This document shows, piece after piece, positions 19,631 to 31,573 of a DNA stretch of 64,000 nt (the stretch's first letter is position 1; each line of letters starts with the position of its first letter). Below the pieces are notes generated by a model. It saw only the letters and a list, made by a program, of their open reading frames with translations. It had not been told where the DNA came from and did not search any database. A program made the translations under genes and the position numbers. The stretch is taken from positions 1-64,000 of the forward strand of contig CAJQUW010008936.1 of NCBI GenBank assembly GCA_907163375.1. Direction: 5' to 3'. This DNA comes from Prostheceraeus crozeri. Lineage: Eukaryota > Platyhelminthes > Polycladida > Euryleptidae.

Positions 19631-19661
19631 ATTGATACCAAAAATAATTTTTGGTATCAAT
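19631..19661 (-). terminator. Perfect hairpin terminator
   Basis: ATTGATACCAAAAAT and its exact complement around one central base, downstream of the split surface-protein gene. Read on the minus strand the hairpin is followed by a T-rich stretch. Confidence 0.65.
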
Positions 19662-19692
19662 TTAAACTTTTAATAAATAAACTACTTAAAAA

Positions 19693-20748
19693 TTATTTAT
19701 TTGTTTTTTTGTTTGCAAATGATTTATAAACTAAATAACCTATTGCTGGAAGAATTAAAATACCTAACAATACTGAAACAACAATAATTGGTGTCATATC
19801 TTTTTTAATTGAAAGTATTTTTTTTCCATCTTTGCTAATATTTACTTTATAACCTGAAAAATTACTTGCATCAAATTCAAAACCTTTATAAGAAATTTTT
19901 GTTATTATTTTTTTGTTCTTATCAACTTCTCATGTAAAACTTTTAAATATGAATTTTTTCTCTGATAAAAAATCTGGTTTATTTGTTTCTTCTAATTTAT
20001 TTATTTCATCAACTGAATTAGTAATAAATTTTCTTATATCTTGATTAACAATTTTAAATTCTTCTTTATCTTTAATTTTTTCAAGAACATATAAGTTTTC
20101 TTTTAAATTGAATTTATATTCAACAATATCAGTATTAGCACTTTCTGTAATAATTAACTTTGTTACAAAATTATGATCATCACTATCAAATACTATTTTC
20201 ATACCTTTATTTTCTGTACCGATTAAATATGAATTTTCAATATCTCCATATTTTTTGATTTCAGTTTTCTCAAATTTAAATTCTTTATCTTCAATTTTTT
20301 TTTTAAATATTTTATTAAAATCAGTTTTAAAAGTTTTAATTAGTTTTTTATAACTTTTTGAAATAGTACTTTTTACTTTGTTGTCTATTATTTTATTCTC
20401 ATCATTTTTAATATTTTTTATAGTATTACCATCTTCAATTAAAACTTCAATTGAGCTTTTTGTTACAGAAGTTATTTTAAATACTTTATTTTTATCATCA
20501 TGTTTAATTTTAAAAACATAACCATCAATACTAAATTCATCAGCAGTATTAATTAAAGGTTTTTTTAAAGTTATTGAATTACCGTAATTATCTAATTTTA
20601 ATAATGCAGTTGTAAAAATATTAAATTTTTTAATTAAAGTATCAGCAATTACAAAACTTTTAAATTCTGTTATTTTTGCTTTTGTAGTTCCTGCGGACGG
20701 AGCACCTTTTACACCAGTAAGTTTATAACCTTCTAAACAAACAACCTT
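19693..20748 (-). pseudogene. 3' half of a frameshifted surface-protein gene
   Basis: Open frame without a start codon at its upstream end; the first ATG is at 20202. It opens with GYKLTGVKGAPSAG…KAKITEFKS, a near copy of GYKLIGVKGTPAVAA…KITEYKS in the 5' half. It ends in a helix (MTPIIVVSVLLGILILPAIG) and YLVYKSFANKKTNK. The junction at 20733-20760 shows traces of the same module (ITLKSV, VCLEGYKL) scattered over two frames, so at least one frameshift separates it from the signal-bearing 5' half. It may be decayed, phase-variable, or translated separately from 20202. Confidence 0.6.
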
Positions 20749-21470
20749 TTACACTTATTATCATCACATTTTACCTTCTTTGAACTGATTTTAATGTTAT
20801 TTTTCTTGAGCTGTTTTCGTTTTAAAAATGATTTGTATCGTTCCACAATTGCCAAAAGTCAATAATCGTCAAGAGTAAAAGTTTTATTTGAAGCACTATT
20901 TGTTAATGGTAAATCAGTGTTATGATCTTCTTTTTGATATTTATCCTTTAAATCTAATAATTCAAATTGAAGTGCTTGTTCCTTTAAATTTTTTTTTCTT
21001 TTTATTTTTGTTTTTATTTTTGTTTTAACAACTTCAGGTAACTCTGATTTATATTCTGTTATTTTTGCATTTTTAGCTGCTACTGCAGGAGTACCTTTTA
21101 CACCAATAAGTTTATAACCAGCACCTAAATCAACAGTTGTTCCATCTTTTTTAACTGATTTTAATATTATTTCTATAGCTGTTGCTCTAAAAGTTATTTC
21201 GCCGTCACAAGTAAAAGTATAACCACCAAGAACAAAAGATGTAGTTTTTGTTGTATTACCAGTAACAGTTAATTTAATTTGATCTGTACCTGTTAGTTTT
21301 TGTTTAGTTGTTTTAGTATATAAAAAACTTTCTACATTTGCTTTTAATGTTTTTTGTTCTGTTGTTAGTTGTGTTGCTGTTGCTGTTGAAACTCCAGCAA
21401 TAACTACTGCTGAACTAATAGCTAATACTGAAACAACTTTAACTATTTTTAATTTATTTAATTTTTTCAT
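20733..21470 (-). CDS. Secreted protein, 5' half of a frameshifted surface-protein gene
   Basis: 245 residues from MKKLNKLKIVKVVSVLAIS, a good signal peptide (VVIAGVSTATA) with a plausible cleavage site after ATA. The mature start is Thr-rich. The module GGYTFTCDGEITF…GYKLIGVKG follows. Codons after about residue 205 (…FLKRKQLKKNN…) lie in a shifted frame relative to the homologous repeat, so the natural protein probably continued into 19693-20748. A Shine-Dalgarno-like GAAAGGTC precedes the start. Confidence 0.6.
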
Positions 21471-21959
21471 AATATAATTTTTTTGACCTTTCTAAATTTT
21501 TAATTATTATTATTCTTTTATTATACACTAAAAAAAAATTATTTAACTTAAAATAATTTAAGGAATTAAAATACTTAAAACAATATATAACTGTTGAAAA
21601 AATTAAGAATAATCAATAATTAAATGTATTGGTGTATTGAAAATATAGTATTTAATTTTTTTATATATTAAAACTATTATTATTATTATTTTACAATTAT
21701 TTATTTATTAATAAAAACTAATCATTAAAGTTTAACATTATAATTTTTTAAAGTTTTAATTTTTAAATCTTTTTCTTCAACCACATAAATGGTTGTTTTT
21801 AAATTTAAAATAAATTAACCATTATTATTACTACTTTCAACTTTAGTAATGAAAAAAAATAATAAAAACTAACCAAAAATGTTATAACATTATATATATT
21901 AAAATAAAAAAATATTTTTATTTTAATTAACTTAAACAAGATTTAAATAAAAAGTAATT
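21471..21959. other. Divergent intergenic region
   Basis: 489 bp between divergent genes, extremely AT-rich. A short hairpin CAACCA…TGGTTG lies at about 21779-21797. No gene or RNA recognised. Confidence 0.5.
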
Positions 21960-23435
21960 ATGATTAGTTTTAACTTATTATTATATAAAAAAATTACTAA
22001 CCTTAAACTACCAACAACAAAATTTATAATTATTATAGTTTTTTTGACAGCTTTTTTACTTTTAATTTTAACCTTATTAATAGTTTTATACAAATTGTTT
22101 AAAAATGATAATAAAAAAGTATTTTTTTCAAAACTAAAAAAACCAAAAATATCTAACGGTTTACTTATTGGTTGAAAAAAATATAAACCATTTAACCTAT
22201 ATAAATTGAGTGTTTTATTTTCTCACCACTATTTAATTTGTGGGGCTACTGGTTCTGGAAAAAGTTCAAAAATAATAATTCCAAACTTAAAGTTTTTATC
22301 TAAAGTTCAAAAACTAAAAAACTCTTATATTATTTATGATCCAAAAACAGAAATATATGAAAATACTGTTGATGATTTTATAGATTCCGGTTACAAAAAC
22401 ATTTTTATACTAAATTTATCTGATAAAAAACGTATAAAACTCAAAAAAGGTAGTAAAAACTTAATTTGAAATCCAGTTTATGAGCTTAATTTATTTTGAA
22501 AAAAGTTTAAAAAATCAAACTACTTAAACCAAAAACACTATCAAAGTTTAAAAATTCAAGTTGATTATTTTGTTGATGAGTATTTACACTTTAGTAATCA
22601 AGAATTAAGCCATTTCGATGTTATTAGTAACCTAATGTTAAAAAGTTTAATTTATATTACACTTGAAAATATTGGTGAAAAAAACTTCACCATCGAAGAA
22701 CTAAATAAAGTTATCAAATCTATTATAGTAAACAAACAAATTATTAAAAAGTATATTCAAAATAACCAGGTTGAGTTATTTAAAGAAGAATATGATGTTT
22801 TAAAAAATAATATTTCTAACCAAAAAAACTTTTTATTTTTAAACAATATCTTAGATAAAATGGCTATTTTTAATTTACAAAAACTTAAAAATATTACAAA
22901 TTTTCAAAGATTTAGCAATTTAAACTTAAAAAAGCCAACAGTAATTTATATTTTTGGAAGTGAAAACTTCCAAAAATATCAAGATTTTATGGCTTTATTT
23001 TTTGAGTTTGTTTATCAAGAGTGAAAAAATGTAAAAGAACTATCAAAATCAAATGAATATTTTTATTGATTTTTAGATGAAGCAGGAACTTCACTAAAAA
23101 TTAAAAATATTGATCTTAAGGTTTCTTATGCAAGAACCTTTAATATTTCTTATATTTTTTCATTCCAAGATATAGAACAAATCAATAGATTAACCAAAAA
23201 TAGAGAAACCTTTTTAAATAATATTAATACCTATTTTATTTTAGAAAATAATAGTTTAAAAACAAAACAATACTTTTTAGGTTTATCAAACTTACAAAAC
23301 AAAACAAATCAAAAAGAAAAATATATTTTAAAAGTAATAAAACTACTACAAAAACGAAAAAACAAAAACAAAACTCTAATACTTAACAAAGAAAAAAAGT
23401 ATTTTGTTTCATTAAAGCCCTATTATAAACTTTAA
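21960..23435 (+). CDS. VirD4/TraG-like type IV coupling ATPase
   Basis: 491 residues. One N-terminal membrane helix (IIIIVFLTAFLLLILTLLIVL), then the Walker A motif CGATGSGKSS, IYDPKTEIY as in TraG/VirD4 (DxKGE/T region), and Walker B FYWFLDEAGTS, with SYIFSFQDIEQ as the later sensor strand. Coupling proteins feed DNA or protein substrates into type IV secretion channels in conjugation. No other type IV secretion or relaxase gene is in this window; the neighbours are secreted surface proteins. Shorter than many VirD4 proteins (550-650), with the all-alpha domain possibly reduced. Confidence 0.8.
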
Positions 23436-23640
23436 GTTAAAGTTATTTTTTTATATTTTATTTTTGTTCTAAAATTTTTTGTTTTATTTAATTTATCTAC
23501 ATTAATTCTATCTAAAATGACTTATGGATGTATTTTTTTGCTTAAAACTTTTAATTATTGTTATAAATTTTGCTAAAGAAAAACTAAATATTTGAATATT
23601 TATATTTCATTATTTATAAAAAAATTTTTTTAAAAACTTT

Positions 23641-24573
23641 TTATCACCTACTATCTTTAAACTTTAATCATACAGTAAAAATAATAATAATTAAAACCCC
23701 GACAAGAATTAATATTATTTTTCAAGTAGCAAAAGTTTTTTTATCTTTATTAAATGGGGTATTTAGTTTAGTAAAGTGTATTCCAAAACAATTAATTGAA
23801 ATAACTTTATTTTGTTCAGAATTAAGTTTATAGACAATTTGAGCTGTTTTATTTTTATCTTCATATCATGAAAAACTTGCACTTGTTGATTTACTCTTTT
23901 TAGGAGAAAAATACATATATAATGAATTTTTTTTAAACTTTAATTTTTTCTTTTTTTTATTACTTTCTTTTAAGTAATTTTTTAAATTTATTTTTAAAAA
24001 ATTCAATACTTTAATTTTGGAGTATTTTAAATCAGAAATATCAAAGTTTATATTTCATTTTGTTGTATTTATAATTATATTTCTTTCAGATTCATCTATA
24101 AAATTTTCATAATTATCTATTTTATTGAAAAAATTTTCTAAAGAAAATTTAAAAAATTCAATTGCTGTTTTTTCACTTTTAACAATTTTATTTTCTTTTA
24201 CAACAAATAATTCTTTATCTATATCTGTTTTATTATAAATATAATACCAAGAAGTACTGTTGTTATTTGATGTTGGTAATGTTGTAGTTGCTTTATAAAT
24301 TACATTTAAATTATCTATAAAATAATAATACCCTTCAAGTTTAAAATATTTTTCATTATAAAAGTTGTAAGTTGATTCTTTTGTTTTAATTTTAATTTTT
24401 GTTTTTTTATTTTCTGTAGTTAAAGGTTTTGAAATATCAAAACTTTCATCATCAACTTTAGTTGAAATTGTATTATTTAAATTAAAAAATAAAAAAAACA
24501 ATAAAAATAAACTGTATAGTGAAAATTTTTTTACTTTAAATAAAAAGTTTTTTATAAAAAAATAGTTAATCAT
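23641..24573 (-). CDS. Signal-anchored surface protein
   Basis: 310 residues. N-terminal hydrophobic segment (SLYSLFLLFFLFFNL) followed by NNTIST, and a C-terminal helix (WKIILILVGVLIIIIFTVW) before KFKDSRW. In-frame TGA codons encode four Trp. The body contains YYFIDNLNVIYKATTTLP. Same two-anchor architecture as 17203-18735. No function recognised. Confidence 0.7.
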
Positions 24574-24657
24574 AATATATAATATTTAGTTCTTAATATT
24601 ATAATAAAATATTTAATAAAAAAATGAAGTTAAAAAAATTTTTATAAAAATTTTTTT

Positions 24658-24668
24658 TATGTTATAAT
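24658..24668 (+). promoter_or_regulatory. Extended -10 promoter
   Basis: TATG-T-TATAAT 49 bp before the start at 24717; AAAGGAAAA serves as ribosome-binding site. Confidence 0.55.
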
Positions 24669-24716
24669 AATATTTTTAAAAAATTAAATTAATATAAAAT
24701 ATTAAAGGAAAAATTT

Positions 24717-25529
24717 ATGATAATTTTAAAAAAATCAAGCGGCACACTACAAGAATTTTTAATTTCACTTAAAAAAAAATTATGAGCACCGTTATCAAAC
24801 TCAATGTTAAAATTTGAAGTTATAAGTCTTGCGGTTTTGATAATTTGTTTTGCTCTTATAATGATATTAGATAAAAAAAGTTTTAAAAAAATTAAAAGTT
24901 TATTTAATATTGTTTTATGTGCTTTATTAATAGGTGTTGTTCTTGTAGTTAATATTTTTTTAAAAACTAATTTTTATCTTGAAGTTTCATTAAAAAAAAT
25001 AATGCTTTGAAAGTATATGTTATTTTTCTTAAATGCTTGGGTTTTTTTAATTTGTGGTTCTTATATTGGGGTAATATTTGCTTTTATAAGTGATTTTTTA
25101 TGTTTCTATTTAGCTCCAAATTGAAAAGCAAGTGGTTATAGAATTACTTATTTATCTATGAGAATTGTTTCATTACTGTTTGTTTATTATATGTATGTTT
25201 TAATTGAAAAATTAGTATGTTTAAAAAATCAAAAAAATACTGTAATTATTAGAAACTTTTGTTTTGTTCCTGTTTTATGTATTGGAATATTAATAGAATG
25301 TGTAGGAAATACAATTTATCTTGGTACTTATATTCCAATTTTTACAAAATGATATTTCTTAATTGAAAGATTTACATACAAATTGTTTACAACTCTAATC
25401 ATTAATAATATTTTCTTTGCATTACTATACTACAAATGTTATTATACACATTTAAGTTATTTCAAAAATCATTTTGAAAGTATTAGAAATAGTATAGTTC
25501 AAACAGAAGAAAAATATGAAAAAATTTAA
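24717..25529 (+). CDS. Multi-spanning membrane protein, ECF S-component-like (paralogue 1)
   Basis: 270 residues, about six membrane segments. Paralogous to 30427-31218 throughout: LDKKSFKKIKSLFNIV against FDKKSVKKAKNLFNVI, CGSYIGVIFAFISDFLCFYLAP against CGAYVGFLFTFIDDFFYFLAP, and HLSYFKNHF against HLNYFKKHF. The GxxxGxxxxxxxDxxxFxLAP segment and an Arg before the last helices resemble folate-type ECF transporter S-components; this is a weak, pattern-based assignment. Followed by a strong terminator. Confidence 0.6.
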
Positions 25530-25600
25530 TATAAAAAAAACTACTAATATCAAAGTATAATATACTATATTTTTTAAAAAAATAATAAATTAAGTATAAA

Positions 25601-25632
25601 AACACCATAAATATCTTCATATTTATGGTGTT
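25601..25632 (+). terminator. Rho-independent terminator
   Basis: Perfect 14-bp stem AACACCATAAATAT with loop CTTC, followed by seven or more T on the plus strand, behind the gene ending at 25529. Confidence 0.85.
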
Positions 25633-25841
25633 TTTTTATTATATAATTGAAAAAAACAATAAATTTTTTATATTTTAATTTTAATAATAAAACTATTTCT
25701 TTAAACAACTTTAATAATTTATATTGTTTTAGTAAATTAAGTATAAAATCAAAAAATAATTTATAATTTTTTTACATTTATAAACTAAAAATTATAACTT
25801 TTTTACTATTTAAATGGTAGATTTTTACTAATTACTAAAAC

Positions 25842-27848
25842 TTACTTACAAAGTTTATACAATATAAATATAATTAAAATAAATACAAAAACTCCTGCAA
25901 CAATTAAAGCAATTTGTATATAATTGGTTTTGTTTTTTACAGATTTATTTTTCTCTTCAGTTTTATTTGGAATCAAATTGCTATTAGGTTTTTGAATTTC
26001 TTCACTTACAATTTCATTTTGACTTTTTTCTTTTTTGTTTTCTTTTTTTTGTTTTTTTATACTTTTTTCTCAATCATAAAGTATTTTTTTTGCTAATGGT
26101 TCGTTACTTTTATCAAAAATATAATTACCATATAAATAAAAATCTTCGCTTCTTAGATCAACTGTTTTAATAAGGTATTTAGCAGAAACTATTTTTGATG
26201 CAATACTTTTTTCACCTAACGAATATTCTATTTTCTCTAATTGGGATGTTTTTGAATTGTTTTCTCTTGTAATTGTTGGATATTTTTTTAAGTTTGAAAT
26301 AGCTATTTCTTTAAAACTTATAGTCTTTTAATATTTCCATGTCATTAATATCAGAATTATATATATATAATTCATCAATAGAATTATCAATTTTTGTAGT
26401 ATAAAATATATAATTTTTACCATAATCATCAACTATAGTATTAACTACATTATTTTGATCTCAATTAATTTTATCTCCATTTTTATCAAAAAAGTTCTTT
26501 TTTTTTAATGGTTTTAGTGACTTTTGGTGGTTCTGGTTTTTTCTCTTGATGGATCTAGTGACTTTTCTGATGAGTCTAGTTTTTTTTTGGTCTAGTGACT
26601 TTTGGTGGTTTTGGTGGTTCTGGTTTTTTTGATGGTTTAGGAACTTTTGGTGGTTCTGGTTTTTTTGATGGTTTAGGAACTTTTGGTGGTTCTGGTTTAG
26701 TAGTGTCATATATAGCAATTGAACCATTTATTTTTTTTAAACTTCATTTTGATTTTAAAAGTTTTATATTAAATATTTGTGTATTTTTATAAAAAAATTT
26801 TATTTTTTCTAAAATTTTATTTGATTTATTAAAAAATAACTTTACAAATATATTTGGCGTTATATTAATTTAATACTCTAAATAATCACTTTATTAATTT
26901 TTTTGATAAGTTTTTAAAAAGACTACTAAATGAAGAAATCATTTTATCTACTTTAAATAATTTGGTTTTTTTTTTGAAATAATATTATTTACAAAAATTT
27001 GACCATCTTCTAATGAAAAAATTAAATTAATATCGTCTTCAAAATATATATTAGTATATCTATAATTTGTTTTGTTTCTTGGTTTTGCCGCAAAAATTAA
27101 AATTTGGAAAGTCTTTTAAAGCTAAAAAATCATAACTGACTGTATTAAATTCTCAATACTCTATATTTTTTATCTTTTTTAGTCTTATTCAAATAGGAAA
27201 TCTAAATGATTTTAATTTACTTTTTGCTATTTTTAATTGTTTGATTGTCATTGTCATCGTTTTTGTATTGTTTTGTTAACAGTATCTTTTTGATAAACTT
27301 GTAGTTTTTGATCTTTATCAATTTTAAAAATAAATTGGTTGTTTTCAAGACTAAAATTAATACCAAAATAATTAATATTGGTTATTTCGTATTCTTCAGT
27401 TAAAGCAGCGTTTTGTATAAAAGATATATTTTTATAACTTTTTTTTATATATCAAATGGTTTTTGAAAAAATTTTTATACAATATCTGTATTAACTTTGT
27501 TTTTATTTTAATTTTTGGTAAAATATAGGCATTTTTTGATTCTTTACTTCAAAATAAAAATTCTTTTGATTCAGATGTATATTAGATGTGTTTTTTTTTT
27601 TAATTAAAAAAAATATACACCAACATTATCTTTTTGATAAGTTTGGTCATAATCTTTTTGTAAAATATTATTTTTTCATGAATAACCTTGATTTTTTCAC
27701 GCGTTTACAATACTTTGATTTTAAAAAAAAAAACGATTAAAATGTTTTTTTCTGTTAGCCCCTTGCTAGCACTAACACCAAAAATTAAAACTATTCAACT
27801 AAAAAAAAATATAAAAGTATATTTTCATAAAAATTTAAATTTTTTCAT
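25842..27848 (-). pseudogene. Decayed signal-anchored surface-protein gene
   Basis: Pieces of one gene in changing minus-strand frames. It begins MKKFKFLWKYTFIFFF at 27848 (signal segment), passes through EYEITNINYFGINFSL, a Pro-rich tract with PEPPKVPKPSKK repeats at about 26590-26700, then NFFDKNGDKINWDQNN and KTVDLRSEDFYLYGNY-like sequence. It ends in an Asn/Glu/Lys-rich linker and a helix (YIQIALIVAGVFVFILIIF) with stop at 25842. At least four frameshifts, most in A or T runs. It had the same architecture as its intact relatives. Confidence 0.65.
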
Positions 27849-29069
27849 ATAAACTAAAATTTAAAAATAAGTTTTATTTTATTAAAAAAAAATTTTTTTT
27901 AATAATAAAAATAAGTATTTTATTATTTTATTTTATATTTTTAAAGTGAAAAAAAAATGTATTTGAATGTTTTTTTTTTGTTTTTCTTTTTTTTTATAAC
28001 TGTTTTTATAGTTTTTTTATAAAAAAAGGAAATAACTATTTTTTTCTTTTGCTCTTTCTTGTCTTTCGTTTTAAGCCTTCAAGATTAGAATAATTAAGTC
28101 CGTTTCTTCTTCAAAAATACTTAAGAACCTATTTCTTTTTTCAAATTGATTTGATTGCATTCAAGAAAGAGAAATAAAGTAAAAATGTTATAAGGAAATA
28201 TAAAAAAAAGTAAATATAATTTGAAAATCATAAAAATACCCCACAGAATTAAGTCGTCGGTATATCTCTTCAAATATTCTTAAGATTAAAATACATTGTT
28301 GTATTAAAAAACAATAGTAAAGAAAAGAAATTAATAAGCTTTATAAAAAACTTGAAATACTCTATAAAAAAATTTTATTTTTTTTTAGATAAGGTAGTTT
28401 TAGATCTAATAATAAAAAAAGAAACAAAAAGTAAAAATAGTATAACAATACTAGATAATATAAAAATTGAATACTTGTTTTTAAAATCATAATGTTGTTA
28501 TCTTTTGAAATGACACAATTATTAGACTATAAAAAAACAACGCTTTAAACAATAAAAAACTAGATAGTGCATAGTAAACCACCTTAGAAAGGTTAAAAAT
28601 AACTTTGATTTATTCTAAACAACTTTGTTCTGAAGTTGCATTTTGATTGATCAAGTAAATTAACATGAATGTAAAAGACCCTGAAATAGCAGAACAGATA
28701 ATTTAAAATTACCATAAAAGAAATTAATTCTTTATCGTTTATATTACTTAAACTAAATAAAAAGCCATTAGTTACTACTGGAAAAAGGTTGAATAACTAA
28801 TAAAAAGAAAGAATATTAAAATAATTGGAATTATAATTCAATCATTAAACTCTTGAATGTTTCAAAACAGGAAATAAATTTTGTTTTTTTTAACTTAAAA
28901 CCTATAGTAAAAAATACATTCCACTTCCAAAAAATAACATAAAATTACAGAAAAAATTATATTTATTAGACGTTAAAAATCAAAAATTTGTTATATCTTA
29001 CTTTTTCTTTATTGAAAAAAAATTCATTATTTTATTATTTAAATTTATTGATTATATGATTGTTTTATT
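27849..29069. pseudogene. Degenerate region with membrane-protein remnants
   Basis: No intact gene in 1.2 kb. On the minus strand 28375-28490 encodes a C-terminal helix (YSIFILSSIVILFLLFVSFF) plus RSKTTLSKKK and stop, typical of the surface family. 28570-29030 holds fragments such as NDWIIIPIILIFFLFISYS and NGFLFSLSNINDKELISF in two frames, apparently a decayed multi-span protein. 28040-28320 I cannot assign. Confidence 0.4.
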
Positions 29070-29147
29070 TTATGAATTTTTTTTAGCTGATTTTTTGTTT
29101 AAAAAATAAACTACTATTACAAATGCACAACACAACAAAACTTCAGT
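29070..29147 (-). other. Orphan C-terminal membrane helix behind a TAATAA double stop
   Basis: In the same frame as the upstream gene and directly after its two stop codons (29148-29153), 25 codons encode TEVLLCCAFVIVVYFLNKK and a Lys-rich tail before TAA at 29070. This is the usual C-terminal anchor of the surface family, cut off by nonsense codons. Confidence 0.55.
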
Positions 29148-29150
29148 TTA

Positions 29151-30305
29151 TTAAATATTTTTATATTTCGTTTTTAGATTATTTTTTTGTAAATTTAATA
29201 TATCAATAAATTCGTATTTTAAACATAATTCTTTTAGTCTTTTTGATTGTTTTATGCTTATAATTTCTTTAGCTTCATTTATAGTTAATATATATTCTAC
29301 TTTTTCTTTTGTAATAAAACCGTTTACAAATTTTTCAATAGTATCATTTTTAAAATCTCATGTATTACTTACAACATTAGAAGAATTAAGTTTTTCAACT
29401 TTATTTATTTTTATTATTTTTTCACTTTTTGAAAAATAAAACTTATAATTACCATTTTTAAATCATTTGTTAGTAATATTAATTGTTTTAATATTAATTT
29501 TTTTATTTTCAATATTTTTTTTTACAAAATTAATAACTTCTTTTTTAAAGTTTTCTGGATAAATAATTTTTATTCCTTCACTTTTTGTTTTTAAAGAATT
29601 ATTATTTCTATAAGTTTGTTTATTTGAAGTTGTTATGTTGTCTTTAAAATCAAAAGAAATGTTAAAAATTCCATTAATATTTAAAAGATAGTTTTTATTT
29701 GTTGTTTTTTCTACTATTTTATAAATTTTAATAGTTTTATCATAATCATCAAGTTTTTTATCAACTATATTGCCTTTTATAAAAAAGTTATAACCTTGAT
29801 AATAAAAATAATATTCTGTGTTTAATTTTTTAAATTCAACTTCATTATTAATTTTATAACCAATAGATTTAAATAGTGATTTTATTTTAAAATAATTTGG
29901 TTTATCAACTATATTAAAATTAGTTTTTTTGTCTTCTGAAACTTTAATAAATGGTATTTTATAAACTTTTGTTAAGTTAATTGTAGTTTCTTCACCTTTA
30001 TATTTAAATTTTGCAGATTTAAGTTTTATACTTTGTTCAAGTTGTTTTCTAATTGGGACTTCAAGTTGAAATTCATAACCACCTGAAATAATTTTATTTG
30101 TACCTACTATAATTTTTTTTTCGGGCCTTCAAATTGTATGTCTTTTTTGTAATAAATATCTATAAACTTGAAGTTCTTTTTCAATATTTTGGGTATTTGT
30201 TTTTGTAGAGTTTTTATTTGAAGTATTTCCAATAAAAAATACCATTAAAAATATAGAGAATATTAAAAATAATTTTAATATTTTTGTTTTTTTTATAAAC
30301 TTCAT
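29151..30305 (-). CDS. Signal-bearing surface protein, anchor removed by nonsense codons
   Basis: 384 residues. Signal segment KLFLIFSIFLMVFFIG then NTSNKNSTKTNT, matching the N-S/T start of its relatives. The body has YYFYYQGYNFFIKGNIVDKK and similar Tyr/Lys-rich strands. It ends at TAA TAA, and the in-frame continuation encodes the missing C-terminal helix. As written the product would be secreted rather than anchored. Diverges from 30427-31218. Confidence 0.65.
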
Positions 30306-30426
30306 AAAAATATCTTTTTTTTATAATACATTATTTTATAAAGTGTTTTTTGTTTTTCAAAAAATTTTAATATATTTTAATGTTTTAAAAATATATATTT
30401 TTGATATAATTTTATTTTAAAAAAAA

Positions 30427-31218
30427 ATGGGAAAATTTAGAAAATTTATAGATAGCCTTAAAGAAGATTTTTGGCCGTATGTAGCTGACAAAGTTATTGA
30501 AAGTGAATTGTTAAGTGTTTTTGTCTTATTAATACTTTTTATTTTGGTTTTATTATTTGATAAAAAAAGTGTTAAAAAAGCAAAAAACCTATTTAATGTT
30601 ATATTTTGTGCTTTATGTGTTGGAATAATGTTATGCTTTAACATTTTTGTTAGATCAAACTTTTGATTAAAAGCTATATGTTCAAAAATAATGCTATTTA
30701 AATCAATAAACTACTTTATATATATTTGGGTGTTTATACTTTGCGGGGCTTATGTTGGTTTTTTATTCACCTTTATTGATGACTTTTTCTACTTTTTAGC
30801 TCCAGATTGATTAGCAAAAGATTGAAGATTATCATTAGCAGTAAATAGAGTTTTTATCTTCTTGGTGGTTTACTATCTTTATAGAGTTATTGAGTTTTTA
30901 GTAAAAACAAAAAAACAAAAACAAACAGTAATTTTAAGAATTATTGCTTTTCTTCCAGTTCTTTTAGTAGGAATTATTATTAGATCAATTGGTGCTACTA
31001 TTTTACTTGGGGTTTCTTGATCTTTTGTTAGAAGAGCAGAATCAATGTATATAAAATATACCTTTAAGATTTGAGTTACAATTTTAATAAACTTAGTATT
31101 ATTTCCAATACTATACTATAGTAGTCACTTCGTTCACCTTAACTACTTCAAAAAACACTTTAGCTATGTAAATGATAGTATAGTTAAAAAAAAACAAAAA
31201 GCTATAATAAAAAATTAA
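30427..31218 (+). CDS. Multi-spanning membrane protein, ECF S-component-like (paralogue 2)
   Basis: 263 residues with about six membrane segments, paralogue of 24717-25529. Starts MGKFRKFIDSLKEDFWPYVA and ends in a Lys-rich tail. ILCGAYVGFLFTFIDDFFYFLAP and SFVRRAESMYIKY fit the small substrate-binding membrane subunits of ECF transporters, but no energy-coupling subunits are near. Possible substrates (folate or another vitamin) are speculation. Confidence 0.6.
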
Positions 31219-31573
31219 AGTTAAAATTTTTTTTAATAATCATTTTCTTAAGTAATTTTCTGATTTAAATAAGTAAAAAAGTTTATAAAACTAATAATAA
31301 GTAAGTTTTTTTAATTTGTTTTGTTTGATTGTAAATTATTAAAAAAAAATATTTGATTACCACCATTATCTTTTAAAAAACAATTAGTAATCTTATTTTT
31401 AACAATACTATTGGTTTAATTATTTTTAAAAATAACTTGCTTTTAAAAAATTTATTGTTATAATAAAAAATAATTTGTTTAAATACTTTATCAAAAAAAA
31501 TTATTTTATTAATTTTTTTTAAGTAAATTCAATTTCAAAATTGAAAAGATAAGTTATAAAAAATAATGAAAAA
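31219..31573. other. AT-rich intergenic region
   Basis: 355 bp without a gene. A TG-T-TATAAT extended -10 lies at 31456-31464, about 110 bp before the start at 31574; otherwise nothing is recognised. Confidence 0.4.

Noticed and set aside
26595..26792. Plus-strand Gly-rich ORF (GGSGFFDGLGTF repeats) and minus-strand NHQKF repeat ORF at 26461-26727
   Set aside because: Both are frame shadows of a Pro-rich (PEPPKVPKPSKK) tract of a decayed minus-strand surface gene.
28040..28320. Possible transposase remnant
   Set aside because: No DDE or helix-turn-helix signature could be followed in any frame and no terminal inverted repeats were found.
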